Shown here: positions 12,201-20,560 of the stretch, in pieces | How the letters are laid out: the number at the start of each line of letters is the position of its first letter | Numbering within the stretch: position 1 is the stretch's first letter | NCBI RefSeq assembly: GCF_003589595.1 | Contig: NW_020653855.1 | Span: 5,304,583-5,368,582 of the forward strand | Length of the DNA: 64,000 nt | Direction of reading: 5' to 3' | Source: Hyposmocoma kahamanoa | Lineage: Eukaryota > Arthropoda > Insecta > Lepidoptera > Cosmopterigidae | The notes under the pieces: generated by a model | Databases searched by the model: none | What the model saw: the letters and a program-made list of their open reading frames with translations, nothing else | Told to the model about the DNA's origin: nothing | Translations under genes and position numbers: made by a program

Positions 12201-15200
12201 TTGTTTATAACTTTCAGTGGCCACATCATGTTCTTGGTAAATGTTTTAATAATTATTATTATTACTTATATTAATACTACGTCAGTTAGAGCGCCTTCAA
12301 ATTTAACGCTTGTAGAAGCGGTACAGTGACACCACAGTGGCGGTGCAACCGTGCCACTTCTAATTTTCATACAATATTTGGAAGAGTCACTGTCAAAATC
12401 ACTGTAAAAATTACTGAAGCGCTACAGATGCGCGGCTATGGCGCCACTGCAATGCTTCTAGAAGTTATAAGCGCTAATTTGAAAGCGCCCAATTTTTAGA
12501 AACAATGTTTAATTTTCTTTAGTAAATATTAATTTATTATTTAGTACCCAACACAGGTATAAAGAGGGTCAGATAATACAACAAAAACAAAGTAAACTTT
12601 TAAGTAAATTTATTGTTTTGTAAAATGTCACGGAACAAAAGTAGTTATTTATGAAGTTAGTTATATAGGTTCGCCAGGTTGTTAATATTTTACAAATTAC
12701 GCTATATATCTTTTGTCACTTTATTTCTTATTATATGTTTTAGCTACTTACTCTCCCGGTGTTCGCGAACAAAAATTTTCCTTACCACGTACGAACAACA
12801 CAGATAGGTATAATGGAAGTAACCGGCAACACAACCTTAGACAGCTTCGGCCACAACGCGTATCATCCAGGAAACGGAGTACCTCAGACTGTCATCATAC
12901 CACTCACTAGGTCAGTATGCAGTGTCTGTTGAACATGCCAGGCTGTTTAAGTTCAATTGTCTACCACATTGTAACAAGGAAAAGCTGTTTTAACAACTAT
13001 TTAAGATAGGAAATGAAACTATTTTTCCGGATTTAAATCGCGTATATTTGTTTTTTCAAACAAACCGACGTTTCGGGCCCTTTACAGGTCCCATGGTCAC
13101 GGTTGACTGAGGTGGTACAGTCTTCAACCAGTTATGTCTAATATTAATGCAAACCACCCTATTTTTTCACTACAGTTACAATAGTTATTAATTAAATACT
13201 AAAACTTAAACTATTTAAGAGTCTTTGATTGATTTCATTGGATTGGAATGGATTTCGTTGGATTGGATTGGATTTCGTTGGATTGGAATGGATTTGATTG
13301 GCTTTAATTTCGTTTGTAAAAAAATACATTCGAAATAAAGCCATTCAAATTCAAATTCAAATTCATTTATTCAGATAACTAGGATCCATAAGTGTTAGCA
13401 ACAATGAAACTTATAATTAGGTTAGTACTTAAATTCTAGAACAGATTTTGTATTATTAATGAGATGCCGCATTATGGGACACTCACACCTAACTGCAATT
13501 GTCTTCAGGAGGCTGTTACCGCTGCCACTTTGTCTCAGCTCTCGACCTAAGCAAAATTAACCTTATAGTACGTAAAAAAAATTAATTCGAGCGTGTCGCT
13601 TAATCAAAATAATGAACGAAGTTATTTTGACCGGAGATTATTTTGACGAAAATGATTTGGTTATCTCGACTAAAGTAGCAAGGCTTTTGACTAAAATGTG
13701 CATAGGAAATGAAACTATTTTTCCGGATTTAAATCGCGTATATTTGTTTTTTCAAACAAACCGACGTTTCGGGCCCTTTACAGATCCCATGGGTCCCATG
13801 GGACCCAAACCCAACCCAAACGTCGGTTTGTTTGAAAAAACAAATATACGCGATTTAAATCCGGAAAAATAGTTTCATTTCCTATGTGTAACAATCGCGA
13901 AAACCTAAGAACTCGATAAAATGTGCATGTTATATTGATTGACTAAAATAACGTGGTTATCTTGACTAAAATAACTAGGTTATTTGGACTAAGTAACCAA
14001 GTTATTTCGACCAAAATAGAGAAGTTATTTTGACAGTCTACAGTCTACATAACCTAGTCATTTTAAAAAATGACTAGGTTATGTATACTAAAGTAGTTTT
14101 GACTATTGACTAATAAGAATATGTAAAAAAATACCAAGTCGAAATATAGGGGTTACTAAGTACTTTGTCTTGATCGAGCAGGATAACCTACGCGTACTTT
14201 CCACTGCGTTTTTTCGTCACATTTGTTGTTAGTTTGTAGTGTAGGGAGAAGCGGGGCAGATTCGTCGATATTTTTTCTACCTAATTCATGATATAACTAA
14301 TAAACATTACTAATTTAATCTTTTCTTTCTTTCTTTTCTTTTTTCCTTTTTTAAATAGCATTGAATAATTGAAAAATTTTGATTTTAACAAAAACTGAGA
14401 TGTCCAATTCTGCCCTAAATGAGGGTACTTTGATACGTCGCTTAGGGCACTTAGATGTGTGAATCAACATAGTATGCTATTTCTGATTGCCACGTATTAT
14501 CAGCACTAGGTGAATCATTACTTATGATGCTAAATGTGTCTCGGTACTTCCTAGATCAAGACTTCTTTCTAGGGCACCATTTGGAAAGTGTTCTTTGTAA
14601 TGTAGTCTTGGAAGTAGAAATACATGAGGAAGAGCTGACTACAGCGCAAAATGTCACTAGTTCACCTCTTTACTATAACTTGTTGAAACAGTTTTACATT
14701 TTTCGTACAAAATAACTATTAAGAGAACTTTGGTACGTACCAAATTGCCCCACTCACTAATGTGTAAAAGTAGCCCACCCGCCAGTTTAGAAAAAAATAT
14801 TTATCGAGTTCTTTAAGTTTTCGCGATTGTTATACATAGGAAATGAAGCTATTTTTCCGGATTTAAATTGCGTATATCTATAAAGGTCCCGAAACGTTTG
14901 TTTGTTTGAAAAAACAAAAAATATTTGTTAAAAAAAATTTTATATATTCTCTAAAGCCACATGTAATTCTAGTTATTGAAAACACTAGTTTACCCTCTAT
15001 TAAGACCCTTGTTATGTTACATCGCACGCTATTAGTTACACATACAAAGGCAGCATCTAGTATTATCACAACCAATATTATGTTTGAGGGTATGGAGATA
15101 ATGCAGGTGTATGACTGTGCCCCCTGTATCAAACTGCCCCGCTTCCCCCTAACGCTTATTAACGACCAAAACAATTATTATTTATTTCAGACGCACAGAA

Positions 15201-17150
15201 GAATTAATCGGAAACATGTACAACGAATACATGGCCACAGCTCCACCGCTTTCTTTAGAACAAACGCCAAGACTCAACGGTTCATCGCAAAAGGCCCTTC
15301 TACAACAAGACAGCACGGAAACAAACAACTCGGACGATATTAAGCCATATCTCAATGATAATAAAGAAGTATTTACAGTGGAAAGCCAGATGGCTAAAAT
15401 TGAGAACGAGAAAAATGTAGGGCGACATGAGAGATATGAAAATTCCGACTCGAGTATTGTCACTGAAAGCTTGCACACGGAGAGTATGAATTCTGATAGA
15501 AGTGAATTGCCTAGTATTTTGAGGTATGTTTTTCAGAGTCTCAGAGTCAGGGTTCGTAATTATTAAGTAAATACATTATGTAGAGGCCGGGAAGTCGGGG
15601 ATTACTGGACGAGTATGAGTTACATGGCCGAGTGCCATAGCGAGGCTGTGTATTAATACGAGTCAAGCAATCCCCGTTCCCGCCGAGGCTTATATAGTGC
15701 TTTTCTCAAAAATGTGAGGAAATAATAGAAGATTATTTATTCACTTAAGCGCTTCAACTGTTTGAAAAACGAAGTAATGTGTTACATTATTTAATAAATT
15801 ATACTGGTAATACTTATACCTACAATTAGTTTATTATGTGTTACCTAATCATATTGTTATATCTTTCATTACACACCTGTAATACAAATCCAATAATACA
15901 CCAATAATACAAATGAAATGTATTATTTGACCTTTTCTAGTATCAACACGCGTCTCAGCAAACATACCTGATACGCTGCAGAATAGTTAACCCGTGATCA
16001 CAATTTTTAAAATTTTTTAAAATGGCGGGTTATTTTCACGTCATTTCTATTTTTTTTCAGGTCTAGAAGAATCCTAGAACCAATAAAAAGAGATGTGCCG
16101 ACGTGGTCTCTCGCCAAAGGGCCTAGCGTTATTGCTATGCAGATGAAGAAAGACAGCGAAGGTACGTACAGCAGGCCATTAGACAATCTGCGAAAAAATT
16201 TGCATTAATTTGTGTACTAGGATCGAACAGTACGGTGTAAGGTACACAAATTGCCAATATTGGTTGTCTTGCTAAATTTGCTTTTAATTGCGTAAATAAT
16301 TTTGATTAATTAATTAAAACAGAGTCGCGCTTGGCCAGCCGCCCGCGGCTAATCGCTTATTGGAAAATGGCCATCATTAGCCAGCTTTATGTCCAAGCAA
16401 AAGAGCGAAAAATACGTTCGGACTGTAAACGCGAAACGCAGAACATCGTTTTCGCTCTTATTACACAAACATAAAGGGTTTTTTAACCGGATTAATGCGA
16501 TATCATGTTTTTTTATTATTATTTTTTATAATGCCAAGTCACGAGACGAACAAATCTTGCGCCTTGTAGTAAGCGACATGCCTATCCATAACAGTTGCAG
16601 TGTCACTCAGAGCTATAAATCGCGAAGATCTGAGGGGCACAGCCACTGCGCCCATCACCTTGAGACAAGTTGATAAGTCCCATGTGTCTATAATTTCACC
16701 AGCACCCTTACACTTCCAAACCGGAACGCAGTAACGCTCACATAACCGCTTGGCGGCAGAAATAGGTAAGGTGGCAGCAGGTAGGTCAGGGCTTTTTCAC
16801 GTGTAGTTCATGGACCCTCAGGGCGCATAAATATACAAATTGGTATGCAACATGTTGGGAGTAAATAGGCACTGTACGCGTGACCTTTTTGATACTTGAC
16901 TAAATACCCGTGTAGATGAGTGTGGTGAATTGCTTTTTTTTTAGATGCAGCAGAATCCCCGCCGTCATCTCTACGGTTGCCGCCATTAAATTTGCCACCA
17001 CTCAACGAGAAAAAAGTTCCAGCAGTCAGAAACGGGTTGCCTAGTTCAGGAGAAATCTCGACTATACGAGAAGGCCACGTGCAAAGCTACAACGGCAGTG
17101 TTAGCAAAGCTACTGTTGACCTGTTCAGTGCCACTCGTAAGGGCTCTTAG
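142..17150 (+). CDS. TMEM145: Transmembrane protein 145 (GPR180/TMEM145 family), 5' partial, 14 exons
   Basis: Exons join in frame: 142-291, 659-795, 3636-3966, 4379-4579, 5166-5250, 7304-7525, 8709-8881, 10095-10226, 11431-11518, 12163-12236, 12744-12910, 15191-15523, 16061-16161, 16945-17150. They give 799 codons plus TAG. All introns are GT-AG. Family landmarks in order are [64 protein letters not shown] and ANKNFPYHVRT. These match the vertebrate TMEM145 lumenal GOLD-like domain followed by seven hydrophobic helices (exons 6-10). Members are multi-pass proteins of the secretory pathway or cell surface, and their biochemical role is poorly known. This protein is much longer than the roughly 490-residue human protein, through a Thr-rich lumenal insertion (exons 3-4) and a roughly 210-residue cytoplasmic tail (exons 12-14). 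The N-terminus with the signal peptide is outside the window. Confidence 0.93.
659..795 (+). CDS. TMEM145: TMEM145 exon (GOLD-like domain, second part)
   Basis: Begins SCKEREAVLNKAGQ and ends ELPASK plus two bases of a split codon. Human TMEM145 has an equivalent segment with a Cys that precedes the ERWW motif. Acceptor TTTACAG, donor GTAAGT. Confidence 0.9.
796..3310 (+). other. TMEM145 intron, left part
   Basis: AT-rich intron DNA. Positions 1500-2260 hold several CACGGTGAT/GTCGTTCC words in both orientations, perhaps an eroded inverted-repeat element. Positions 2530-2610 share a stretch (TACGAGTCAA, CCCCGTTCCCGCCGAGGC) with 15645-15730, a two-copy dispersed repeat. No exon is supported. 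Confidence 0.5.
3311..3547 (+). mobile_element. tRNA-derived SINE, family S1, (TTA)n tail
   Basis: The head has a B box (GGTTCGATTCC) and an A-box-like stretch after CTGCCTCTG. The body runs GGGCCGGGAGAAATATTTGT to AGTGCGGGGCTATGAGTGTG, followed by a TTATTATTATTATTA tail. Other copies in the window are at 8137, 48161 (minus), 54163, 55223 and 56466 (minus). Confidence 0.85.
3636..3966 (+). CDS. TMEM145: TMEM145 Thr-rich lumenal insertion exon
   Basis: 110 codons after a split Ser codon. The start is Thr/Ser/Pro-rich (TTTSPSTATSTSTTKSPPTT), then becomes acidic. Four N-glycosylation sequons are visible: NTT, NST, NIT and NGS. It sits inside the lumenal domain, where human TMEM145 has only a short loop. 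It stays open for its whole length, and both splice sites and phases fit the neighbours. Confidence 0.85.
4024..4282 (-). repeat. Dispersed repeat family R2 (SINE-like), minus copy
   Basis: Shares long segments with copies at 6155, 10563, 11590, 16524 (minus), 35630, 50293, 57640, 58690 and 62988. Diagnostic words on the copy's own strand are GTGAAAGAGTTCGTCCAGGG, ATGGGACTTGTCAACTTATG and CACGACTTGTTCGTCC. No A/B boxes or ORF were recognised. The 3' end is A-rich, so a retroposed SINE is likely. Confidence 0.7.
4379..4579 (+). CDS. TMEM145: TMEM145 exon (basic spacer and ERWW motif)
   Basis: 67 codons. Begins HKIKRSTFELYERFRRRRLK (basic, with a furin-like RRRR) and continues to SCHNSRRF and [15 protein letters not shown], which aligns with the conserved RSVRERWWYIALSKC of human TMEM145. 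Confidence 0.93.
4580..5165 (+). other. TMEM145 intron, nothing recognised
   Basis: Unique-looking AT-rich intron with no repeat family or exon that I can identify. Confidence 0.5.
5166..5250 (+). CDS. TMEM145: TMEM145 exon (HFSADEF motif)
   Basis: 28 codons plus one base. Encodes GLDVRYKFLMTNGPDGDF and then WHEHFSADEF, the family signature at the end of the lumenal domain. Confidence 0.93.
5251..7044 (+). other. TMEM145 intron, mostly unassigned
   Basis: Contains the R2 copy at 6155-6410 (listed separately). The rest, including a GC-richer patch near 5590-5650, shows no recognisable gene or element. Confidence 0.5.
6155..6410 (+). repeat. R2 repeat, plus copy
   Basis: Same body as the 4024 copy: AGCTCCTTGTGAAAGAGTTC through GTGGCGCTGTG and GACAGGCATGTCGC. 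It has no coding potential. Confidence 0.7.
7045..7265 (-). repeat. R3 repeat (AACCGACTTC family), minus copy
   Basis: Reads on the plus strand as TTTTTAACCAGCTTCAAAAA to TTTTTTAGTACTCTGTACT. The same body occurs at 19938, 32562 (minus), 33877 (minus), 52478 and 57760. It is a dispersed repeat of the kind common in Lepidoptera. This copy ends 38 bp upstream of the next TMEM145 exon. Confidence 0.75.
7304..7525 (+). CDS. TMEM145: TMEM145 exon (TM1-TM2)
   Basis: Encodes two hydrophobic helices, VLPILLSYTLAYVIVMIAVV and YKLFLISIVAQHAGVVIQSL, joined by the conserved LLHSTYK turn. Starts with two bases of a split Tyr codon and ends with one base. Confidence 0.93.
7903..8120 (+). mobile_element. 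Penelope-derived foldback element (PLE-A), complete
   Basis: Left arm starts AGGAAATGAAACTATTTTTC. The right arm is its reverse complement, followed by a one-sided tail ending CGAAAACCTAAGAACTCGAT. The centre contains CAGTCAACCGTGACCATGGG and GGGCCCGAAACGTCGG. The same arms flank a GIY-YIG ORF at 30968-31843. Flanks show an imperfect duplication (TGTGTTTTGTT / TATGTTTTGTT). Confidence 0.8.
8137..8660 (+). mobile_element. S1 SINE split by a roughly 310-bp insertion
   Basis: The head at 8141-8282 has CTGCCTCGGTGGCCTAACAG and B box GGTTCGATTCC. The 3' part resumes near 8592 with TGTGTGTCTATAGCACACAG, then AGTGCGGGGCTATAAG and a TTA tail. The inserted segment (about 8283-8591) is unclassified. 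It contains a GCGGGGC-bearing patch at 8440. Confidence 0.65.
8709..8881 (+). CDS. TMEM145: TMEM145 exon (TM3-TM4)
   Basis: Encodes [20 protein letters not shown] and [29 protein letters not shown] corresponds to the conserved GFTVTRGRI loop. Phase 2 to 0. Confidence 0.93.
9043..9540 (+). mobile_element. LINE 3' end (CR1/Jockey group), carrying a nested PLE-A copy
   Basis: Matches the 3' end and UTR at 20820-21170: AGATTCCGGTT, ACAAGG, CTTTATACTAAAG, ATGACAAAAATCC, TTCTTCTCAGGGGAATCTGC. The coding part is degraded. A Penelope-derived element interrupts it at 9121-9259. Confidence 0.75.
9121..9259 (+). mobile_element. PLE-A foldback copy inserted in LINE, 11-bp TSD
   Basis: GGAAATGAAATTATTTTTCC to CCTAAGAACTCGAT. 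TTATACTAAAG flanks both sides (9111-9121 and 9260-9270). The related LINE at 20890-20910 has the uninterrupted site. The left arm is shortened. Confidence 0.85.
9541..10094 (+). other. TMEM145 intron with a 22-bp palindrome
   Basis: AT-rich intron. A perfect palindrome lies at 9819-9840 centred on TTAATTAA. A short hairpin CCACTTGTTAAGGCAAGTGG lies near 9901. Nothing else is recognised. Confidence 0.5.
10095..10226 (+). CDS. TMEM145: TMEM145 exon (TM5)
   Basis: 44 codons. [20 protein letters not shown] is a near match to the human [20 protein letters not shown] and is followed by a hydrophobic helix ending FFTVKKYPEK. Confidence 0.95.
10563..10790 (+). repeat. R2 repeat, plus copy
   Basis: GTAGCAGTAGAGCTCCTTGT through AACTTATGTCTCATGGTGAC and AGTGGCAGTGCCCC. 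Truncated at the 3' end compared with the 35630 copy. Confidence 0.7.
11065..11404 (+). pseudogene. Possible LINE ORF remnant
   Basis: The frame at 11120-11404 reads ECRVQHSWMISRLTGHKNRL. This recalls the CR-x-GLLTGH-x-LN element near the RNase H/C-terminal end of some LINE ORF2 proteins. It ends in a stop just before the next TMEM145 exon and is not part of that gene. The assignment is weak. Confidence 0.3.
11431..11518 (+). CDS. TMEM145: TMEM145 exon (TM6)
   Basis: Encodes NMFYCPFFICGTLWFYAGPL and the rest of a hydrophobic helix ending ITATNYI, matching the human PFYVPFFAAYTLWFFAVPV segment. Confidence 0.92.
11590..12115 (+). repeat. R2 repeat interrupted by a roughly 245-bp insert
   Basis: The R2 body runs to AGATCTTT near 11790 and resumes at 12047 with TTTAAAGCTCTAAGTGACAC and CGCACGACATGTGCGTCCC. 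The insert (about 11800-12045) shares TAGCGCCATCTGTGAGAAA with family S3 copies at 51810 and 56780. Confidence 0.6.
12163..12236 (+). CDS. TMEM145: TMEM145 exon (TM7)
   Basis: DKWVRESVVTAVLLFITFSG and then HIMFL. The last helix continues into the next exon. Phase 2 to 0. Confidence 0.92.
12290..12489. mobile_element. Short TIR element (MITE)
   Basis: Left end GCGCCTTCAAATTTAACGCT and right end GCGCTAATTTGAAAGCGC are imperfect inverted repeats. GTAGAAGC and GCTTCTAG lie further in. About 200 bp and non-coding. A related end (CTTCTAATTTGAAAACGCGC) occurs at 48388. Confidence 0.65.
12744..12910 (+). CDS. TMEM145: TMEM145 exon (end of TM7, NKNFPYHVRT motif)
   Basis: Starts LLTLPVFANKNFPYHVRTTQ, matching human ANKNFPYHVRTSQI, the cytoplasmic signature after the last helix. 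Continues into NGVPQTVIIPLT. Confidence 0.95.
13008..13145 (+). mobile_element. PLE-A left half, truncated
   Basis: AGGAAATGAAACTATTTTTC through CCCATGGTCACGGTTGACTG, then GAGGTGGTACAGTCTTCAA. The last stretch matches internal sequence of the longer element at 31690-31726, so this copy derives from a form with an interior. Confidence 0.75.
13225..13313. repeat. GATTGGATTTCGTTG minisatellite
   Basis: Imperfect tandem array of ATTGGATTGGATTTCGTTGG-type units, about five units of 15-20 bp. It lies next to a LINE tail. Confidence 0.75.
13352..13560 (-). mobile_element. LINE 3' end with (AAATTC)n tail, minus strand
   Basis: On the minus strand the sequence ends with CTGAATAAATG followed by AATTTGAATTTGAATTTG, the usual tail of insect CR1/Jockey LINEs. 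The preceding 180 bp look like 3' UTR. No coding sequence is retained. Confidence 0.55.
13704..13917 (+). mobile_element. PLE-A foldback copy with exact 11-bp TSD
   Basis: 214 bp. Perfect-looking arms (AGGAAATGAAACTATTTTTC... reverse complement) plus the one-sided extension ending AGAACTCGAT. AAAATGTGCAT flanks it at 13693-13703 and 13918-13928. The loop is a short CCCATGGG repeat. Confidence 0.9.
14241..15153. mobile_element. TIR DNA element with nested PLE-A
   Basis: Left end GTAGGGAGAAGCGGGGCAG and right end CTGCCCCGCTTCCCCCTAAC are inverted repeats (TA may be the target duplication). Related words (CCAAATTGCCCCACTC, TTCTGCCCTAAATGAGGG) lie inside. No transposase ORF is seen. The right end is 37 bp upstream of TMEM145 exon 12. 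Confidence 0.6.
14803..14918 (-). mobile_element. PLE-A fragment, reversed
   Basis: Starts with the reverse complement of the one-sided extension (ATCGAGTTCTTTAAGTTTTC), then CATAGGAAATGAAGC and CGAAACGTTTG. The distal arm is truncated. Confidence 0.75.
15191..15523 (+). CDS. TMEM145: TMEM145 exon (cytoplasmic tail)
   Basis: RTEELIGNMYNEYMATAPPL followed by a Ser/Thr/Asn-rich acidic tail with no domain that I recognise. It is in phase with both neighbours. Human TMEM145 lacks this length. Confidence 0.85.
15645..15735 (+). repeat. Second copy of a two-copy dispersed repeat
   Basis: TGTATTAATACGAGTCAAGC and CCCCGTTCCCGCCGAGGC match 2530-2610. The family is unknown. Confidence 0.5.
16061..16161 (+). 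CDS. TMEM145: TMEM145 exon (cytoplasmic tail)
   Basis: SRRILEPIKRDVPTWSLAKG and then PSVIAMQMKKDSE. Acceptor TTTTTTTCAG, donor GTACGT. Confidence 0.85.
16524..16790 (-). repeat. R2 repeat, minus copy
   Basis: Plus-strand reading starts ATAATGCCAAGTCACGAGAC and ends GCCGCTT-like GCGGCAGAAATAGGTAAGGT. It is one of the more complete copies. Confidence 0.7.
16945..17150 (+). CDS. TMEM145: TMEM145 last exon and stop
   Basis: DAAESPPSSLRLPPLNLPPL onward to LFSATRKGS and TAG at 17148-17150. Pro/Leu-rich, then Ser-rich. No AATAAA close downstream was noted. Confidence 0.88.
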
Positions 17151-17273
17151 CTATAAACTAAAACAATAATGTTCACAGAAATATCGCGTCTTTCCCGACT
17201 AGAGGTGGTCAGTGTCATACTGCGGCCACACTAAAGTTTAATGGCATTAAATTATCGCATTAATCGAGACTAA

Positions 17274-17865
17274 GGCTCAATTTACATTGCTGTGGAACGG
17301 AAGCGGCAATTTCGCGACTAGAGGCTGAAGTATTTCGTCAAGGTTTGACGGTATACTGCGCCTGCCTCCGCGCCACTTCACAGCAGCTGCGAAATTCTGG
17401 CGAATGTGCAAGCATTCTCGAGCATGCGCGTGAATTCCGCGGAAGACATGAGACGTGATTTTTGGCTCGTATCTATAGTGTTAAACCTTGGGTCTTGGTA
17501 GACGAGGAAATAAAACGCAGCTGTAATTTCGTGTGGTGATCGTGTAAAGAGAACGCACTGGATTTGCAATTTGACTTGTAAACTATAGCGCCCTCTGACG
17601 CCTTGGACATACACTATTATAGACTATTTTACTATCGCCATTTAGCGAGCGGCCACAGAACTGGGTGGCTGTCTAGTTCACTAAGTAACTGACATAAGAC
17701 TACGCGACACAGTGCCGCGGCGTAGTGTTAGCAAAGGCTCACTAGGTGTTGCTGCTAACATCTAGTTTGTACGTTACACAAATGACTATAAAGTTCATTA
17801 CGCTATGCACAATATCATTGCAAAAATTCGCTTCCATTCCGTTCCGCTGCAATATAATTTGAGCC
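17274..17865. mobile_element. TAA-flanked MITE, 592 bp (PIF/Harbinger-like)
   Basis: Ends GGCTCAATTTACATTGCTGT and the inverted GCAATATAATTTGAGCC are flanked by TAA on both sides (17271-17273, 17866-17868). TAA target duplications are typical of PIF/Harbinger-derived MITEs. A diverged inverted copy of part of it is at 23514-23700. No transposase. Confidence 0.8.
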
Positions 17866-17868
17866 TAA

Positions 17869-18799
17869 GCGTAAGTGTAGCCACGACCTATCGCGATAAT
17901 TTTATTACAGCATTCACTGTGGTATTTACGCATTAGACGACCGGGTGGTGGTTTTTTTGGCACATTAAAGAGATTTACTGCGTTATGTAATGCGTGTAGT
18001 AGCCACACTGACATTATAGTGTGCAGCATGAGCGCAACAGGATTGCACGTGTCGCTCGACGACGATTCAAGTACGGAGTGGTCAAATGCGAGCTCGAGTT
18101 TCTCCAATTGTTTCAAATTGAACCATGTCTATACTATTGGTTTTGTTTCTGTCAAATGCAAAATATTCATATTAAATAATTAACACTAATGAAATAACAT
18201 AACGAAGCAGCTTCAACCTCCATCTTCGAATTATATTTTCAACGCATAATTTATTAGCATTCGACCTTAAATCCTGGCGTAGCTATTCTATTTCAAGCGA
18301 TATTTTAGGCAGTATTTTTAAGCCTCAATTATTGCGATAATGGGCTTTAGATATTAACCTTAGTGTAGCCCCACTCTTACATTAACAAATAATGTAATGC
18401 ATTATTCTTACGTAATAACTCATTACCAAACAACTAAATAACCTGCTGTTGTTATCCTGTTATTCGGTTTCTTGCATCGTGGGAAATAACAAGTATGCAT
18501 TAGCATTAGCTGTGACAGAGAAATGGCGATTCAAATGATTTGACAATATTACGAGTTGTAAATCGGAATCCAAACGGATTTTTGCCTAAACATAAACTAT
18601 TATTATTCTCCATAATTTTAGACGACCTGCATATACACAGCATGATGAAATGTGTTTTGCCAACCCTATATAACCTAATATCAATCCGGTTATTGGCAAA
18701 ATTAAAGAGACAGATTCACAGGAACTTTAGATTGCTGCGTTTTCATTATTTCGTGACGACAGACATTCGTGCAGTTTAAAGTGTCAGGGCTTGTATATT
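17869..18799. other. Intergenic, nothing recognised
   Basis: AT-rich DNA without a supportable gene, tRNA or known repeat. Short open frames on both strands look random. Confidence 0.5.
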
Positions 18800-19085
18800 T
18801 AAATGAAGTTTTTCACATATAGTACAACACGATTAACTGTCGTTCACGACTATTTTCACGTTGCAACGACAGACTGTCGTGACATTGGGAAGAGCTAGGA
18901 CGACAGTAAATAAAACGTCACGATAAAAATATGACGACAGATAATCGCAGCTTCAAATATATATTGATAAAATAAACGTCCACGACACAGTCACGACAGA
19001 TAGTCGTGATATGGGAACAGGCTAGACGCAACAGTCGTCGAACGATAAATAAAACGTTACGACATAATGAACGCGCCCTTAGGGT
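18800..19085. repeat. Degenerate CGACAG/CTGTCG-rich duplication
   Basis: Many ACGACAG and inverted CTGTCGT words. Two diverged units, around 18845-18935 and 18975-19065, share GTCGTGA, GGGAA, AGGCTAG/AGCTAGG, CGACAGT and AAATAAAACGT. Probably an eroded inverted-repeat element. Confidence 0.45.
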
Positions 19086-19727
19086 GAATTTCTCGAATAA
19101 CTAAGGTAAATTTTGTTATTGTTTCTCTCCGAATTTTCAAAAGATGACACGTTTGTTTTGCAACATAATTATTGAAATTTGACAACCTAAAGGTGTCATC
19201 ATACTAGCTGCATTACAACGGCATCGTAATTGCAAAATATAAAACGTGCTGGCTGTACGCCAGCTACACTAGGAGTCGGGAGTTGTGACGCAGTTCGTGG
19301 CAGCACGCGTTATATTGCCACCCCTTACTCGTGTGTGTTTTAAGCGTGTTGTTTAATAAACTTAATTTTTTAGACATAAGCTCACTCTGAAGTAAGATTT
19401 AATATACATATAACATTTTGTATGTGGTGTGTTTTTTCTAGTCATAAATTTAAAAACAAAATTATCTGGAAATATGTTTTGTTTTATTTTAATGTTACTA
19501 AACTTAATAAAGGAAGTTGGAAGTTCAGAATCGACGGTTTTATTTTCTATGTTAACTTGATATGATCAATGGAGTATTTTCATATGCAAATTACGCTGGA
19601 AAATACAAATCTAAGTAAAAAATTCTAGTTTTTTGCGACATAAACCGACTACATGACGACTTTTTACCCGACTAATCAAATTTAAAAAATTCGACTATGG
19701 TCACACTGCAATAAGGGATGCGTAATA

Positions 19728-19918
19728 AGCATAAGGCTAATTGACGTTATACCCTGCCGGGGCCGGGTCGTGTGCCGGCCGTTTCAGGGCCGGGGTGTGC
19801 GCCGACCGTGACACGGTCAATTATATTATGCTTTTGTATGAGCTAGTCATGTTAGACCGGGCCGAGTTCGTGCCCCGGCCGGATCACGACCAATCGGTCT
19901 AACATGAATTAGTTCATA
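19728..19918. mobile_element. Two adjacent GC-rich foldback elements
   Basis: GCATAAGGCTAATTGAC at 19728 pairs loosely with GGTCAATTATATTATGC ending near 19831. TATGAGCTAGTCATGTTAGA at 19837 pairs with TCTAACATGAATTAGTTCAT ending at 19918. The interiors are unusually GC-rich (GCCGGGGCCGGG, CCCCGGCCGG) in AT-rich surroundings. Confidence 0.55.
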
Positions 19919-19937
19919 TATAATCTCAATACAAAGT

Positions 19938-20225
19938 ACTAAAAAACCGACCTCAAAATTTAGTGGAATATAATATACTATTGCCAAGTTTTATTGAAAT
20001 CGGTTATCGGAAAGTTTGCGAAACCGGATTTATCCCCTAGTTTGCGACCCTCAGAGGTGGAGCATTTTCTTCAAATTTCAATGGGAACACCACTGAGGTA
20101 CCCTCTTTCCAACAAAGAAAGAATCATCAAAATCGGTTCACAAAGTCGGATGTAACATAGATACGTATAAAAAAATCACAGTCGAATTGAGAACCTCCTC
20201 CTTTTTTAAAGTCAGTTAAAAAAAA
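19938..20225 (+). repeat. R3 repeat, plus copy
   Basis: AAAAAACCGACCTCAAAA, GCCAAGTTTTATTGAAATCG, ATCATCAAAATCGGTTCACA and AATTGAGAACCTCCTCCTTT define the family. Nearly full length. Confidence 0.75.
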
Positions 20226-20560
20226 AGCATAATATGGAACTTTTTACTGTGCCACGACCGGCGCATGCCTCGGTGTAACGCGAACCAACATTAATGGCAA
20301 AAACCAAGGACAACCCGGTAGCATCAACATTATCTAAATACAGTCAAGAGCACATCAAGCTTGTTTTTTGTTTGTTTGCATCAAGTTATATAGTTGAATT
20401 TAAATCTTGTGTCAGAAGTGCTCTTGACCCTGTACTAGTGGCATTAATTTTTTAAATTCCAGCTCTGTGTTGTTGCATAATATAGCAATATCGTATAAAA
20501 TGTGAAACTTTTGACAGACATTGCTGCCATTGAATCCACTGTTTACTAATTTCTTTGTCC

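Noticed and set aside
13612..13872. 86-codon frame containing LNRVYLFFQTNRRFG
   Set aside because: This is translation through the PLE-A arms. The same LNRVYLFFQTN string appears at 7847 and 9111, where it is equally spurious.
17865..18116. 83-codon minus-strand frame as a TPR exon of the RMDN-like gene
   Set aside because: No TPR consensus residues, and no splice sites in the required phase.
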